From Alteromonadaceae bacterium (lineage in GTDB: Bacteria > Pseudomonadota > Gammaproteobacteria > Enterobacterales > Alteromonadaceae), in NCBI GenBank assembly GCA_013373625.1, contig JABXHM010000016.1, positions 1 to 64,000 on the forward strand: a DNA stretch of 64,000 nucleotides, written 5' to 3'. A program made the position numbers and the translations under genes. The notes below the pieces were generated by a model. It searched no databases. It worked only from the letters and a program-made list of their open reading frames with translations, and was not told the DNA's origin. Below, in pieces: positions 54,745-63,855 of this stretch (its first letter is position 1; the number at the start of each line of letters is the position of its first letter).

Positions 54745-55269
54745 CTAATGATACGGCAAGCTATCGACTAGCTTTTCCCGCGCAATCTTAACTTTCGCTT
54801 CGAGACGAGAGCTGATGAACAGCCCGGACAGCGCCGCAACCATACCCGCCATTGTCGGGATAGTCGCCATCGAGATACCACCCGCCATAAGACGTGCGTT
54901 ACTCGTACCCTGCGTTGCCATTGTCTCAAACACGCTAATCATTCCTGTAACGGTGCCGAGCAGTCCGATTAACGGACACATCGCAACCAATGTTCGAATA
55001 ATTAACATCCTGGCATTCAGATCATCTGATGCCTGGGAGATCCACGCGTCACGAATTTTATGCGCATACCATGACGTAGTATCTGCTCGTGCTTTCCAAT
55101 CCTGAATAATTTGCTTTCTCATTTTTGGAAACACTGATGTCAAATACCAGTAGCGCTCAATCATTAAAACCCACATGAGAAAGAGCGCGGCAGCGACGAA
55201 ATAAAGCACGTCACCGCCGGTAGCGATAAAGTCCCTGACCGATTCCCATAATCCAATCAGGTAAACCAT
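54745..55269 (-). CDS. exbB: MotA/TolQ/ExbB proton channel protein
   Basis: The 174-residue protein has three membrane helices (about 18-38, 90-112, 130-155) and the ExbB signatures CPLIGLLGTVTGMISVFE and IPTMAGMVAALSGLFISS. This is the short ExbB2 form. ATG 55269 gives MVYLIGLWESVRDF. It begins one base after the ttpC stop, so ttpC and exbB are transcribed together. Confidence 0.95.
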   Translation of the reverse strand: MVYLIGLWESVRDFIATGGDVLYFVAAALFLMWVLMIERYWYLTSVFPKMRKQIIQDWKARADTTSWYAHKIRDAWISQASDDLNARMLIIRTLVAMCPLIGLLGTVTGMISVFETMATQGTSNARLMAGGISMATIPTMAGMVAALSGLFISSRLEAKVKIAREKLVDSLPYH

Positions 55270-55270
55270 A

Positions 55271-56629
55271 TTATGCTTTCTCCGACTCTGCGTGTTCAGC
55301 AATGATACCCGCAGTCTGTTCGTCCAGGATATGAACGATAGTCTTGGCTTTAGAGGCAACAATGCTGTGCGTCAGGATTAATGGCAGCGCGGCAATAATA
55401 CCTTGTGCGGTAGTTACCAATGCCATAGAGATACTTCCTGCCATCATACGAGGGTCACCCGTACCGAACAGTGTGATAGTCTGGAAGGTTGCAATCATAC
55501 CAAGTACTGTACCTAACAGACCCAGTAACGGCGCAATAGCAGCAAAAATCTTGATTACGTTAATACCTGAATCGATGCTAGGCAATTCGCGCAGGATAGC
55601 TTCATCCAGCTTGAGTTCCATGCTTTCAGCGTCAACGTTTTTGTTCTCGCTATACACTTTCAGGATACGACCCAGTGGGTTTTTCTCTGAAGGCGAGCCA
55701 GGGCTCTTAAGTTGTGAGCGAATCTTACCGCCAACAATTGTAAGAGTAATCAGTTTGTAAAGACCAATCAGTAAGCCAATAGCCAACATACCAGTGATTA
55801 CATAACCTACTACACCACCAGCGTGATAACGCTCAGACATAGTCGCTTTTTGCTTCAACAGGCCCAAAATTTGACCACGTGAAGGGTCAGCGTAAAACGG
55901 GTGGAAGCCAGAAGTTTCAGAACGCAGTTCTTCAGCCGCAGATACCAGGTATCCATCAGGTTGACGACCAAGAGGTTGTACGATCTGGTTTTCTTCGTCG
56001 TAAGTCAGGTAGCCTTCGTCACCGATAAGGTTAAAGGTACCAACACGTAAAACTTCCTGAGACGTTGTTCCGCCATCAAGATTCACTACGTCAGTAGTAA
56101 ATTTAACAACCTGACCCTGTTCAGTCATTTCGGTTTGCAATGCAACCCAAAGTTGTTTCAGCTCTTTGATATTTGGCAGGCCTTTTGACTCTTCTGACAT
56201 ACGAGCCAGAAATTCATCACGACCAGGATACTGAGCACTAACGATTGACGTGGCTACACGACCGTATGCTTCAGCAGAAGCCTGACGTACCACACCAAAC
56301 ATCTCGCCTAATGTACCAGTGGCCTGATCAAGTTCAGCAGCTTTATCATTCAACGTTACTTCGTTGTCAGAAAATTGCTTCTGTAACTGATCACCACGAG
56401 CTTCTTCAGCTTTAAGTTCAGCCTGAGCCTTACGTAAAAGTGCTTGCTTATCAGCACGTGCAGACTGGAATTCAGCCTCGCGCTGAGCGTTGATTTTAGC
56501 TTCCGAGGAAAGGTTAGACTTTACTGAGTCTAACAGGTCTTGCAACGATGCCGGCTCTTGAGCCACTGCAGTTGAAGACATAACCGCTACCGTCGCAGCG
56601 GCGAGTAGAGATTTTATTACTGGTTTCAT
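55271..56629 (-). CDS. ttpC: TtpC-like long ExbB-family protein
   Basis: The 452-residue protein has a signal peptide (VAQ|EP) followed by a long periplasmic coiled-coil region (about 25-130), a globular part, and a C-terminal MotA/TolQ/ExbB domain (about 270-440) with APLLGLLGTVLGMIATF. This is the TtpC layout of Vibrio TonB2 systems, which is required there for TonB2-dependent iron uptake. It probably works with ExbB and ExbD. Confidence 0.92.
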   Translation of the reverse strand: MKPVIKSLLAAATVAVMSSTAVAQEPASLQDLLDSVKSNLSSEAKINAQREAEFQSARADKQALLRKAQAELKAEEARGDQLQKQFSDNEVTLNDKAAELDQATGTLGEMFGVVRQASAEAYGRVATSIVSAQYPGRDEFLARMSEESKGLPNIKELKQLWVALQTEMTEQGQVVKFTTDVVNLDGGTTSQEVLRVGTFNLIGDEGYLTYDEENQIVQPLGRQPDGYLVSAAEELRSETSGFHPFYADPSRGQILGLLKQKATMSERYHAGGVVGYVITGMLAIGLLIGLYKLITLTIVGGKIRSQLKSPGSPSEKNPLGRILKVYSENKNVDAESMELKLDEAILRELPSIDSGINVIKIFAAIAPLLGLLGTVLGMIATFQTITLFGTGDPRMMAGSISMALVTTAQGIIAALPLILTHSIVASKAKTIVHILDEQTAGIIAEHAESEKA

Positions 56630-56635
56630 TAACGC

Positions 56636-57409
56636 TTACTCCGCTGCTTTGATAGGAAGTTTGATCAATTCAGGTGGCACGAGGTTATTCGCCATCTTCA
56701 CAGCTTCATTTACAGAAGCCAGATACTCGTCACCCAGTTGTTCCCAGCTACGCGTATCATTATTCCAAACCCAAGCATTCTTTTGGTCAAGAGATAGCGC
56801 CAGCATTGCGGTACGACCGAGGTTAAAGAAGTCAACAGTGACCTCAGTACCTGCATCGTCAAGCGTACCCTGATACGACGCAATACGCGTACCGTATTCA
56901 GTTTCGATTAGATAAGCGTCCAGTACCTGACGGAATTGCTCAGAAACAGTAACGTTTGAGTTAGCCATAAGGTCACGCAGTCTTTCAACGCGCTCTTTAC
57001 GCTCTTCCAAACGAATTGGAACGTCCAAATCGATGAATGTTTCAAGGCTGTCAATCATCTGGAACATCAAAGGAACGATACCTTGTTTGGTATCTTCGAT
57101 GCTGTCGATCTGACTTTGCAAAGAATCGATACCACGCTGCTGATCTGCAACCAGACTCGCCAGGTAATCATTATATATTTTGAGGTTCTCAGTTTCGTCA
57201 ACAACACCACGATATTCAACCAACAAGTCTTGTGACTGTTCGAAAAGCGAGTTGATTTTTTCTTGAGATTTCGCTGCAGCCGCATGAATCTTCGCTTCTT
57301 CTTTATGAAGATCACTCAGAGTAGTTGCAGAGACGACTGCGCTACCAGTCAGTGCGAATGCACCCATCATAGTAGAAGCAATAAGAGTTCTCTTGCTCAT
57401 TTTGGACAT
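56636..57409 (-). CDS. DUF3450 family periplasmic protein
   Basis: The 257-residue protein has a signal peptide (ending SAT|TL or nearby) and a long helical coiled-coil region (about 35-125), followed by a conserved DUF3450 segment (SEQFRQVLDAYLIETEYGTR). It is first in the TonB2 operon in many Alteromonadales. The function is unknown, and it may be a periplasmic part of the transduction complex. ATG 57409 is likely, and a second ATG nine bases on is possible. Confidence 0.88.
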   Translation of the reverse strand: MSKMSKRTLIASTMMGAFALTGSAVVSATTLSDLHKEEAKIHAAAAKSQEKINSLFEQSQDLLVEYRGVVDETENLKIYNDYLASLVADQQRGIDSLQSQIDSIEDTKQGIVPLMFQMIDSLETFIDLDVPIRLEERKERVERLRDLMANSNVTVSEQFRQVLDAYLIETEYGTRIASYQGTLDDAGTEVTVDFFNLGRTAMLALSLDQKNAWVWNNDTRSWEQLGDEYLASVNEAVKMANNLVPPELIKLPIKAAE

Positions 57410-58431
57410 AGTTCCCAACCAATTTCTTATTTGAATCCTTGCGACTTGTAATAAAAATACTGCTTCGCAAGGGGCGTATAAATTTATCTATATTCAGGAA
57501 GGTAGTATTTGCCGTACTGGCTCCAATACTACGAACTTCTTATACTCACACGAGATCAATGAGAGAGTCAAGTAACATGGTGTTTACGCAGTGCTGATCT
57601 TGACGTGATTGCTTAGCGTTTAAGCAATTCAATAACCTGTTAAGTAAAAAGAAATTTAATCAACCGTAATTAAATTACGTTATTTAACAATAAAATTACG
57701 CCATGACACAAGCTCGTAACTATCCAGAGGACTTTACCTGCTCATTTATCAGTCATCTTACCTATAAAATGCGAGATTGCACTTTAAAGTCTGATGCGCG
57801 TAATTCCACTATTAATGTGTCACATAGCAATGCATATAGGCAGGTTACTGGTCGTTTGAATTCCACATTACACCGTTGAAATTTCAGATATTTGTACAAG
57901 CTTAATATGAGCGATATTTTAGCTTCAGTTAACACTTGATTAATAATACGGAATTTCAGAGCAGGAATGTATTGCTGTTCACCCGGATTTGTTAAAACTT
58001 CACAGAACCTATCAGGATACGGCAAATCGTGCGTCTGTACTCGGAGGCTACATTATAAATAGAATGATTCTGATCTAGCGACAATCGGTCACTGACCTCA
58101 CTCTCTTACTTCGTAAAGTACAAAATTAACGCACCTGGATTATGAATATGTCTTCACTGGTAGTCTAAAGCGTTCACGATTTCAGTATCAGCGTCAATTT
58201 GCATTAACAGTTTGAATTATTTCTCACAGACTGTCATTTATACCATTGCTTAGCAAAGTAAGCTTACCTTCCAGAACATCATTAAAATCGGATAAAGAGT
58301 TGCTATCTGAATACAGTAGTTTTAGAAAATAGACATCACTTTAATGAGATGACTCAAGTTGATGTATAGCTTTACCTGTTTTACAGCGCTTTGATGTAAG
58401 GGTTTTTGTTCACTTCCAGTTTTTCAATATA
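57410..58431. other. One-kilobase gap before the TonB2 operon
   Basis: This stretch is AT-rich and has no convincing reading frame. It holds an 8-bp inverted repeat GTAGTATT/AATACTAC (57502-57509 and 57525-57532) in the probable promoter or leader of the DUF3450 gene, and a small ATTGCTTA/TAAGCAAT repeat near 57610-57630. An 87-residue minus frame at 57762-58025 has no supporting features. Confidence 0.55.
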
Positions 58432-58462
58432 AACAAAAAAAGGCCAGCGAATGCTGGCCTTT
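58432..58462 (-). terminator. Terminator of the large TonB-dependent receptor gene
   Basis: On the minus strand, AAAGGCCAGC and GCTGGCCTTT flank a short loop and are followed by TTTTTTGTTT. It lies 30 bases after the receptor stop. Confidence 0.9.
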
Positions 58463-58491
58463 ACTAACTTTTTCAAGTGTATATTAAACGC

Positions 58492-61302
58492 TTAGAAACT
58501 GAATTTAACGTTACCAAATACACGACGACCGATTACGTCATAAGTACCTGGCTCAGTGTTCGCGTTAAACGCACTGTGGAAGTACGGAGGATCTTGATCC
58601 GTCAGGTTATTCATACCAAGACTAAACGTTGCCGGACCGTACGAGTAGGTACCAACGATGTCATGATAGATAGTTTGTTCGGCTACCGCATCAGCAGTGG
58701 CTACAGCAGACTGTAAACGGTCAGTTGCTTCAGCTATAAAACGAATTTTATAGTTGAATGACCAGTCATCACCCATAATACCGACGTTAGACTGCCAGCG
58801 CCATTCTGGGAATACTTCAAAACCATTCGCAGTACCGGCTAACTCGATTGCGCCCGTTAATGGATAAACACGCTCGTATGTATCAACCCAGGTAGCAGAC
58901 CAGTTAAGTGAGTAACCAGTGATTACACCGTAATCCAGATCGCCACTGTAAGCTACGTCAAAGTCAACACCAGAGGTTTTAAGCGTACCTAAGTTACCAA
59001 ACTCAGTTACCGCATCAGCAGGGAAGATATCGTAATCAGGTGTATAGTGTGGACCACCTGCACCGTCAAACGCATCACACGCTGGTGAAGATAAATTCTC
59101 AGAACCCATACATGCTCTGTAAAGGTCATTCATATCCGGTTCACCGATAACGTTATCGATTTCGATGTTCCAGTAATCAATGTTAATCGCTAAACCTTCA
59201 ACCATTGATGGCGTAAGTACCACACCAATGTTGTAAGAATCTGACTCTTCAGGCTCTAGGTCTTGTGCCGGAGCAGAGGTTGTGTAAGCAGACTGCCATG
59301 CAAAACCAAATTCACCGGCATCAGTGGTATCTACACCCAGCGCCTGACAGTTGTCATAGACTGTTTGCGAAATGTCACCGGCATCTAACTTTCTATCACC
59401 AAATTCACACAGTGAAACGATGATTGGGAAGCCAGTTGACTGACCGGAATTGAGCTCAGATATGTTTGGTGCGCGGAAGCCAGTAGAATACGAAGCACGT
59501 ACACGAACATCATCAATAACGGCGTAATCAACACCTACCTTATAGGTAAAGCTTTCACCCGCTGACGTGTCGTAATCTGAGTAGCGCGCTGACGCACTCA
59601 CTTCAAGATTCTCCATAAATGGCAGGTATAATTCGCCGTAAACTTCATCTACTGAGAAGCCACCAGATTGTGGGTCATTAGCACCACCAGTGGTTAAACC
59701 TGCTGCCAGGAATTCATCTGGAGAATAAGAACCTTTCTCATTACGATGCTCGTAACCAACAGACCAACCTGCGTAACCGCCATCCAGTTCAAACGCTTCA
59801 CCAGACAAGTTAGCTGAGAACAATTCCATGGTACCGCGATACAGGTCTTTTAATGAACCGGTAGTCAGGTAATCCATTTGCTCTTGCGTAATGCTGCCGT
59901 AGTCACCAAACGGGTTTAACACCTCAGGACACGCTGCATCAGCAGCACAGGCATCAGGGTCAACAGCCGTTGCCCAACGGTCAAAGCGACCGTAATTCAG
60001 CGTTTCGTCGATGGTTTCAGCTTCTGAGTAAGAATAAGCAACATCCCAGAACATAGAGCTGCCAATCTCACCACGTAAACCGGCAACCATGCGATATGTA
60101 TCAGCTGATTGACGGAATAAACGACCACCAGATTCAACAAAACGACGGTTTACACGAACGCCAATATCAGAGATACCCAGTGGGTTATCAGCATTCACGC
60201 CAAAAGGGTTGTATGGGTTAGAGGCTGGTACCCAGTCATTCCATTGCAGGCCGTTATTTGGCGTCTCAAAACTTCCATCAACTGCAAATGAGGCATCAGG
60301 TGCCAAACGCTGTTGAGACGTTCTGCGCGTGTACAGGCCTTCAAAGTAAGCTTCCATGGTATCAGAAACTTCAACTTTACCAATTGCAGAGAACTGCCAT
60401 CTTTCGTTAGGCTGAATTAACGCGTTAACCGGTGAGTAGTCATATAAATCAGTGGTTGCATCGAAAGGTCTGGCTTCGCCAGTCGCTGCATCAACAATCC
60501 AGTTGCCTTCGCCAGGTACACGAATTTTACGGCTGTTAGATGAACCCGAAGTAACCAAATCAAATTCACCGTTGCCTTGATGCAATGGATACTGAGTCTG
60601 CGCAGAAAAACCACGTTCATCCTGCTTCATTTCGTCCTGGTTGTTGTAAGAAAGCGACATCACCATGTTAGCTTTATTACTGGCAACACCGGCTTTAACG
60701 TAAAAACCGTCGTTTCGCGCCTGGCCGTCAGAGGTCCCCATACCCAGGTTTGCGCCGGCTTCTACACCAACAAACTCATCATCAAGTACAAAGTTAACAA
60801 CACCTGCCAGTGCATCAGAACCATAAATGGTTGATGAACCGTCTTTTAACACGTCAACACGCTTGATCATCGCTTCTGGAATGTTGTTCAGATCAACGGC
60901 ACCGTCGCCGTTCACGTCACCAATCATACGGCGGCCGTTAACCAGCACCAACGTACGGTTAAAGCCAAGACCACGCATGTCAATTTTTTTCTGACCCGAG
61001 TCACTACCATTGTTGGTAGAGGTACCCATTTGGTAACCGGTAAATGCAGGCACGTCTTTTAAGAATTCATCAATACTTGCCACACCTGACATTTCAATGT
61101 CTTCGTCACCAAAAGATGAGATAGGGCTTGATGAGCTGAACTCCGACTTCATGATGCGTGAACCAGTAACCGAGATTCTTTCTACGGCTGCTGCTTCAGA
61201 CTCTTGCGCTGTTGCAACTGCTGGTAGAGTCAATGCAACTGAAGCTGTGCCTAACGCACAAGCCAGCTTCACTGACTTAGCCAGTTTATTATTTGTAAAC
61301 AT
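58492..61302 (-). CDS. Large TonB-dependent outer-membrane receptor
   Basis: The 936-residue receptor has a signal peptide ending ATA|QE. A TonB-box-like segment and plug domain (about 35-180) follow, with RNTLVLVNGRRMIG-type, DVLKDGSSTIYGSDALAGVVNFV and other family motifs. A 22-strand barrel ends in GNVKFSF. The long extracellular loops and phrases such as SELNSGQSTGF put it in the large group of receptors used by marine bacteria for oligosaccharides or peptides. The substrate is not clear. The TonB2 operon on the same strand downstream may energise it. Confidence 0.92.
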   Translation of the reverse strand: MFTNNKLAKSVKLACALGTASVALTLPAVATAQESEAAAVERISVTGSRIMKSEFSSSSPISSFGDEDIEMSGVASIDEFLKDVPAFTGYQMGTSTNNGSDSGQKKIDMRGLGFNRTLVLVNGRRMIGDVNGDGAVDLNNIPEAMIKRVDVLKDGSSTIYGSDALAGVVNFVLDDEFVGVEAGANLGMGTSDGQARNDGFYVKAGVASNKANMVMSLSYNNQDEMKQDERGFSAQTQYPLHQGNGEFDLVTSGSSNSRKIRVPGEGNWIVDAATGEARPFDATTDLYDYSPVNALIQPNERWQFSAIGKVEVSDTMEAYFEGLYTRRTSQQRLAPDASFAVDGSFETPNNGLQWNDWVPASNPYNPFGVNADNPLGISDIGVRVNRRFVESGGRLFRQSADTYRMVAGLRGEIGSSMFWDVAYSYSEAETIDETLNYGRFDRWATAVDPDACAADAACPEVLNPFGDYGSITQEQMDYLTTGSLKDLYRGTMELFSANLSGEAFELDGGYAGWSVGYEHRNEKGSYSPDEFLAAGLTTGGANDPQSGGFSVDEVYGELYLPFMENLEVSASARYSDYDTSAGESFTYKVGVDYAVIDDVRVRASYSTGFRAPNISELNSGQSTGFPIIVSLCEFGDRKLDAGDISQTVYDNCQALGVDTTDAGEFGFAWQSAYTTSAPAQDLEPEESDSYNIGVVLTPSMVEGLAINIDYWNIEIDNVIGEPDMNDLYRACMGSENLSSPACDAFDGAGGPHYTPDYDIFPADAVTEFGNLGTLKTSGVDFDVAYSGDLDYGVITGYSLNWSATWVDTYERVYPLTGAIELAGTANGFEVFPEWRWQSNVGIMGDDWSFNYKIRFIAEATDRLQSAVATADAVAEQTIYHDIVGTYSYGPATFSLGMNNLTDQDPPYFHSAFNANTEPGTYDVIGRRVFGNVKFSF

Positions 61303-61904
61303 TATTGTCTCCCTGGACCATATATTGTTTTATGTGTCGATAGAATTCGACTTTTATCGACGCTGCACTTTGCTGTTGTTTTTGTACTGGTTAATCGACG
61401 AACAACTAATTTCTCGCGATGAACCATAATGTCACGTCACCGCTGATAATAACCAGATCGCGCCAAGCCGGTCAACTAGCTTGCTTGAAGCGGCTCTAAA
61501 AAGTTCACTGCAATATTTATAAAAGAATCACAGCTGTAAAGATATACTTACAATGTGTAATTTCTAGTTAACACTTTTGACTATACCCATTCAAAAAAGT
61601 GTTTCAAATAGTTGCACAATTGAACAATTAGTGTCGTTGCGATAAAAAAACGCTATTTTGACGGATTACAAAAAATTACAGTTTTTTTTCGGATTGAAAA
61701 ATAAAGCAAACTGTGGATCACCATATTCGATGGTTTTTCGTAATTATTAGTACATACTTTCACCAAAGTCTTGCACTCTGCAGAACAATATTCTCAACGG
61801 TCTTTATGGCAGTACTAAAAAGATATTTTCTCGACAACTCGGTTAAACCGACTATAACTGAATGATAACAACGTAACAGAATTAATATCGAAATAGGTGA
61901 TGCT
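61303..61904. other. Intergenic region, receptor and ComFB-like genes
   Basis: About 600 AT-rich bases between divergent genes. It holds their promoters. I saw no reading frame or RNA. AGGTGA at 61894-61899 is the ribosome-binding site of the ComFB-like gene. Confidence 0.55.
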
Positions 61905-62183
61905 TTGAAACTAGATGACGATATCCACAATTATTATGAGCACCTTGTGCTTGAGCGCATTGTGCAATTAGGGCTCAATGATACAAAGTCTGCTGATTAC
62001 CTTGCAGACTTGTGTTGTCTGGCCTTAAATCAGGTTCCACCGCGTTACATCCGATACGAAGTTGATATGGCATTTTATTTACCGCAAAGCGAACGCCAAC
62101 AGATGGAAATGAACGTAGAGTATGCCATCGACAAAGCACTAAAATTTTTAGATCAGGCAAAGAATCAAGCTGAGAAAAGCTGA
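61905..62183 (+). CDS. ComFB-like late competence protein
   Basis: The 92-residue protein resembles the ComFB family, which has the phrase LALNQVPPRYIRYEVDMAFY with preceding cysteines (DLCCLALN). Members occur in competence operons and in cyanobacteria, where some bind second messengers. The role here is unknown. TTG 61905 follows AGGTGA at good spacing, so the TTG start is preferred. It sits between the large receptor and the 4.5S RNA gene. Confidence 0.82.
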   Translation: MKLDDDIHNYYEHLVLERIVQLGLNDTKSADYLADLCCLALNQVPPRYIRYEVDMAFYLPQSERQQMEMNVEYAIDKALKFLDQAKNQAEKS

Positions 62184-62396
62184 ACTACGATTTCTTGTGC
62201 TGACGTCGTTGTATCAGCATTAAACGCGAATAAAATATCTGACTTAACTGTTTGCCGGGTTGCGGTTATTAAGAGCCAGCAGTTGTCGGTGTGACAACAC
62301 TGCAAGTGTTTAAGCTTTTGGTAAAGCGAAACCGTGAGTCTGGTTAGTAGAAACAATTTAAAGGTAGGGTTATGTCTGTGCTTTTTTGCAGAGTTT

Positions 62397-62508
62397 GGGT
62401 GGCAGGCCTCCAGCCACATCCCGGCACATGAGTCGTCTGCTGCGGCTGCTCCCTTCCAGGCCTGACCGGGTTCACAGAGTATCATTGCGGGAGGACCAAA
62501 AGCCCACC
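62397..62508 (-). ncRNA. ffs: 4.5S RNA of the signal recognition particle
   Basis: On the minus strand the conserved SRP core is present: GGTCAGGCCTGGAAGGGAGC, then AGCCGCAGCAGACGACTC, with the apical GGAAG and the GCAGC internal loop. The outer stem is GGTGGGC with GCCTGCCACC. About 112 bases match the E. coli 4.5S RNA length. It targets membrane-protein ribosomes to the Sec machinery with Ffh. Confidence 0.95.
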
Positions 62509-62581
62509 ATAGAAACTTGCGTGCTGTATCTCTGTTATGAGCTACGAGCGCCGCGCATTATGACGACTTGTTATGTAAAGT

Positions 62582-63649
62582 TCAACCCTGCTTTGAAAAT
62601 CGTTCCTCGGCGATACGGTTAGCAATAATATTTGTTGCCAGCGATTGCTCTTCGGCGCGCTGGTAAATCTCATCCAGCGAATCTCCAATTTGGTCTATGT
62701 GTTCGCGCAGCGCACTATCAGAAGAATCGTTCTTCTTTTGGTGGTATATATCAATAATGCCACCGGCGTTAATGACATAGTCAGGTGCATAGCATATACC
62801 ACGCTGATACAGCACCTGGCCAAGCTCTTCTCTGGCCAGCTGATTGTTGGCAGCGCCGGCGATAACTTTAGCGCGAATATCCGGCAGAGATTCATCGTTA
62901 ATGGCCGAGCCCATAGCGCACGGCGCAATCACATCTACCGGTAGCGAAAAGATATCTTCTGGTGCCACTATTTTGGCACCAAGTTCTTGTTCAGCTTTTG
63001 CCAGCCCCTCAGGAAAAATATCAGCGACATAGAGTTCAGCGCCTTCTTCATGAAGTTGCTTTGCTAATCGGTAACCCACATGCCCCATTCCCTGGATCGC
63101 CACTTTCACACCATTCAGGTTACTGTTAAAAACATGTTTAACCGTTTGTTTTAAACCTACGAATACACCGTATGCTGTCGATGGCGCAGGATTACCGGTC
63201 GGGGTTTCGCCTAATACATTGTATTGTGCATGAGTGCCTGCAACATGGTCTGTTTGAGTGGCTACCGCTTGCAAATCAGCGACCGTAATACCGGAGTCCT
63301 CCGCGGTGACGTACTGACCATTCAAACTTTCAACAAATCTCCCCATGGCCTGCATAAACGCTTCACTTTTATGTTGCCGGGGATCGCCAATGATCACCGA
63401 TTTACCGCCCCCCTGTTGGAGGTTTGCCATAGCGGCTTTGTAAGTCATTCCTTTCGACAAACGCAACACATCGGTAAGGGCTTCAGCACTGTTTAAGTAC
63501 GGCCACATGCGGCAGCCCCCTAAAGATGGCCCCAGGTTAGTGTTATGTATAGCAATGATAGCTTTTAAGCCAGTGGCCGAATCATGGAAAAATGCAACGT
63601 GCTCATGGGAATCAAATTCAGGGTGTTCAAATACAGACATTTGGCTCAT
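62582..63649 (-). CDS. Leucine dehydrogenase (Glu/Leu/Phe/Val dehydrogenase family)
   Basis: The enzyme oxidatively deaminates branched-chain amino acids with NAD. The 355-residue protein has the catalytic N-domain with GGCRMWPY and KGMTYKAAMANLQQGGGKSV, where the lysines bind substrate. The NAD-binding GMGHVGYRLAKQL follows. Its length fits leucine dehydrogenase better than the larger glutamate enzymes. ATG 63649 follows AAGGA. It is divergent from an Lrp-type regulator, likely its controller. Confidence 0.9.
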   Translation of the reverse strand: MSQMSVFEHPEFDSHEHVAFFHDSATGLKAIIAIHNTNLGPSLGGCRMWPYLNSAEALTDVLRLSKGMTYKAAMANLQQGGGKSVIIGDPRQHKSEAFMQAMGRFVESLNGQYVTAEDSGITVADLQAVATQTDHVAGTHAQYNVLGETPTGNPAPSTAYGVFVGLKQTVKHVFNSNLNGVKVAIQGMGHVGYRLAKQLHEEGAELYVADIFPEGLAKAEQELGAKIVAPEDIFSLPVDVIAPCAMGSAINDESLPDIRAKVIAGAANNQLAREELGQVLYQRGICYAPDYVINAGGIIDIYHQKKNDSSDSALREHIDQIGDSLDEIYQRAEEQSLATNIIANRIAEERFSKQG

Positions 63650-63785
63650 ATATCCTTGCGGCAAGTACTTGCGGTGCAACCTTAGGTTAAAACAAAATAA
63701 TAGCGCAGTGTCCGGAGGACAAGTCTTGCTAGTTTTTGCAATAAATTTTACAGCTCGCAAGCAGGTTTTTTTACTGTACGTCTTT

Positions 63786-63803
63786 CTAGGATAGCCATCC
63801 TAG
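63786..63803. promoter_or_regulatory. Inverted repeat in the leucine dehydrogenase/Lrp intergenic region
   Basis: CTAGGAT-AGCC-ATCCTAG is a perfect 7-4-7 inverted repeat between the divergent dehydrogenase and Lrp-type genes. Symmetric sites of this size are typical for Lrp/AsnC dimers, so it is a likely operator. Confidence 0.55.
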
Positions 63804-63855
63804 TATTATAATGAATGCACAATAACTATCATAATAAACAATCACGGATACACCG

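Noticed and set aside
57762..58025. 87-residue minus-strand frame in the 1-kb gap
   Set aside because: There is no ribosome-binding site, and no signal or domain is visible. It looks like chance in AT-rich DNA.
62165..62622. Reading frames on both strands around 62,400-62,600
   Set aside because: They run through the 4.5S RNA gene and its flanks.
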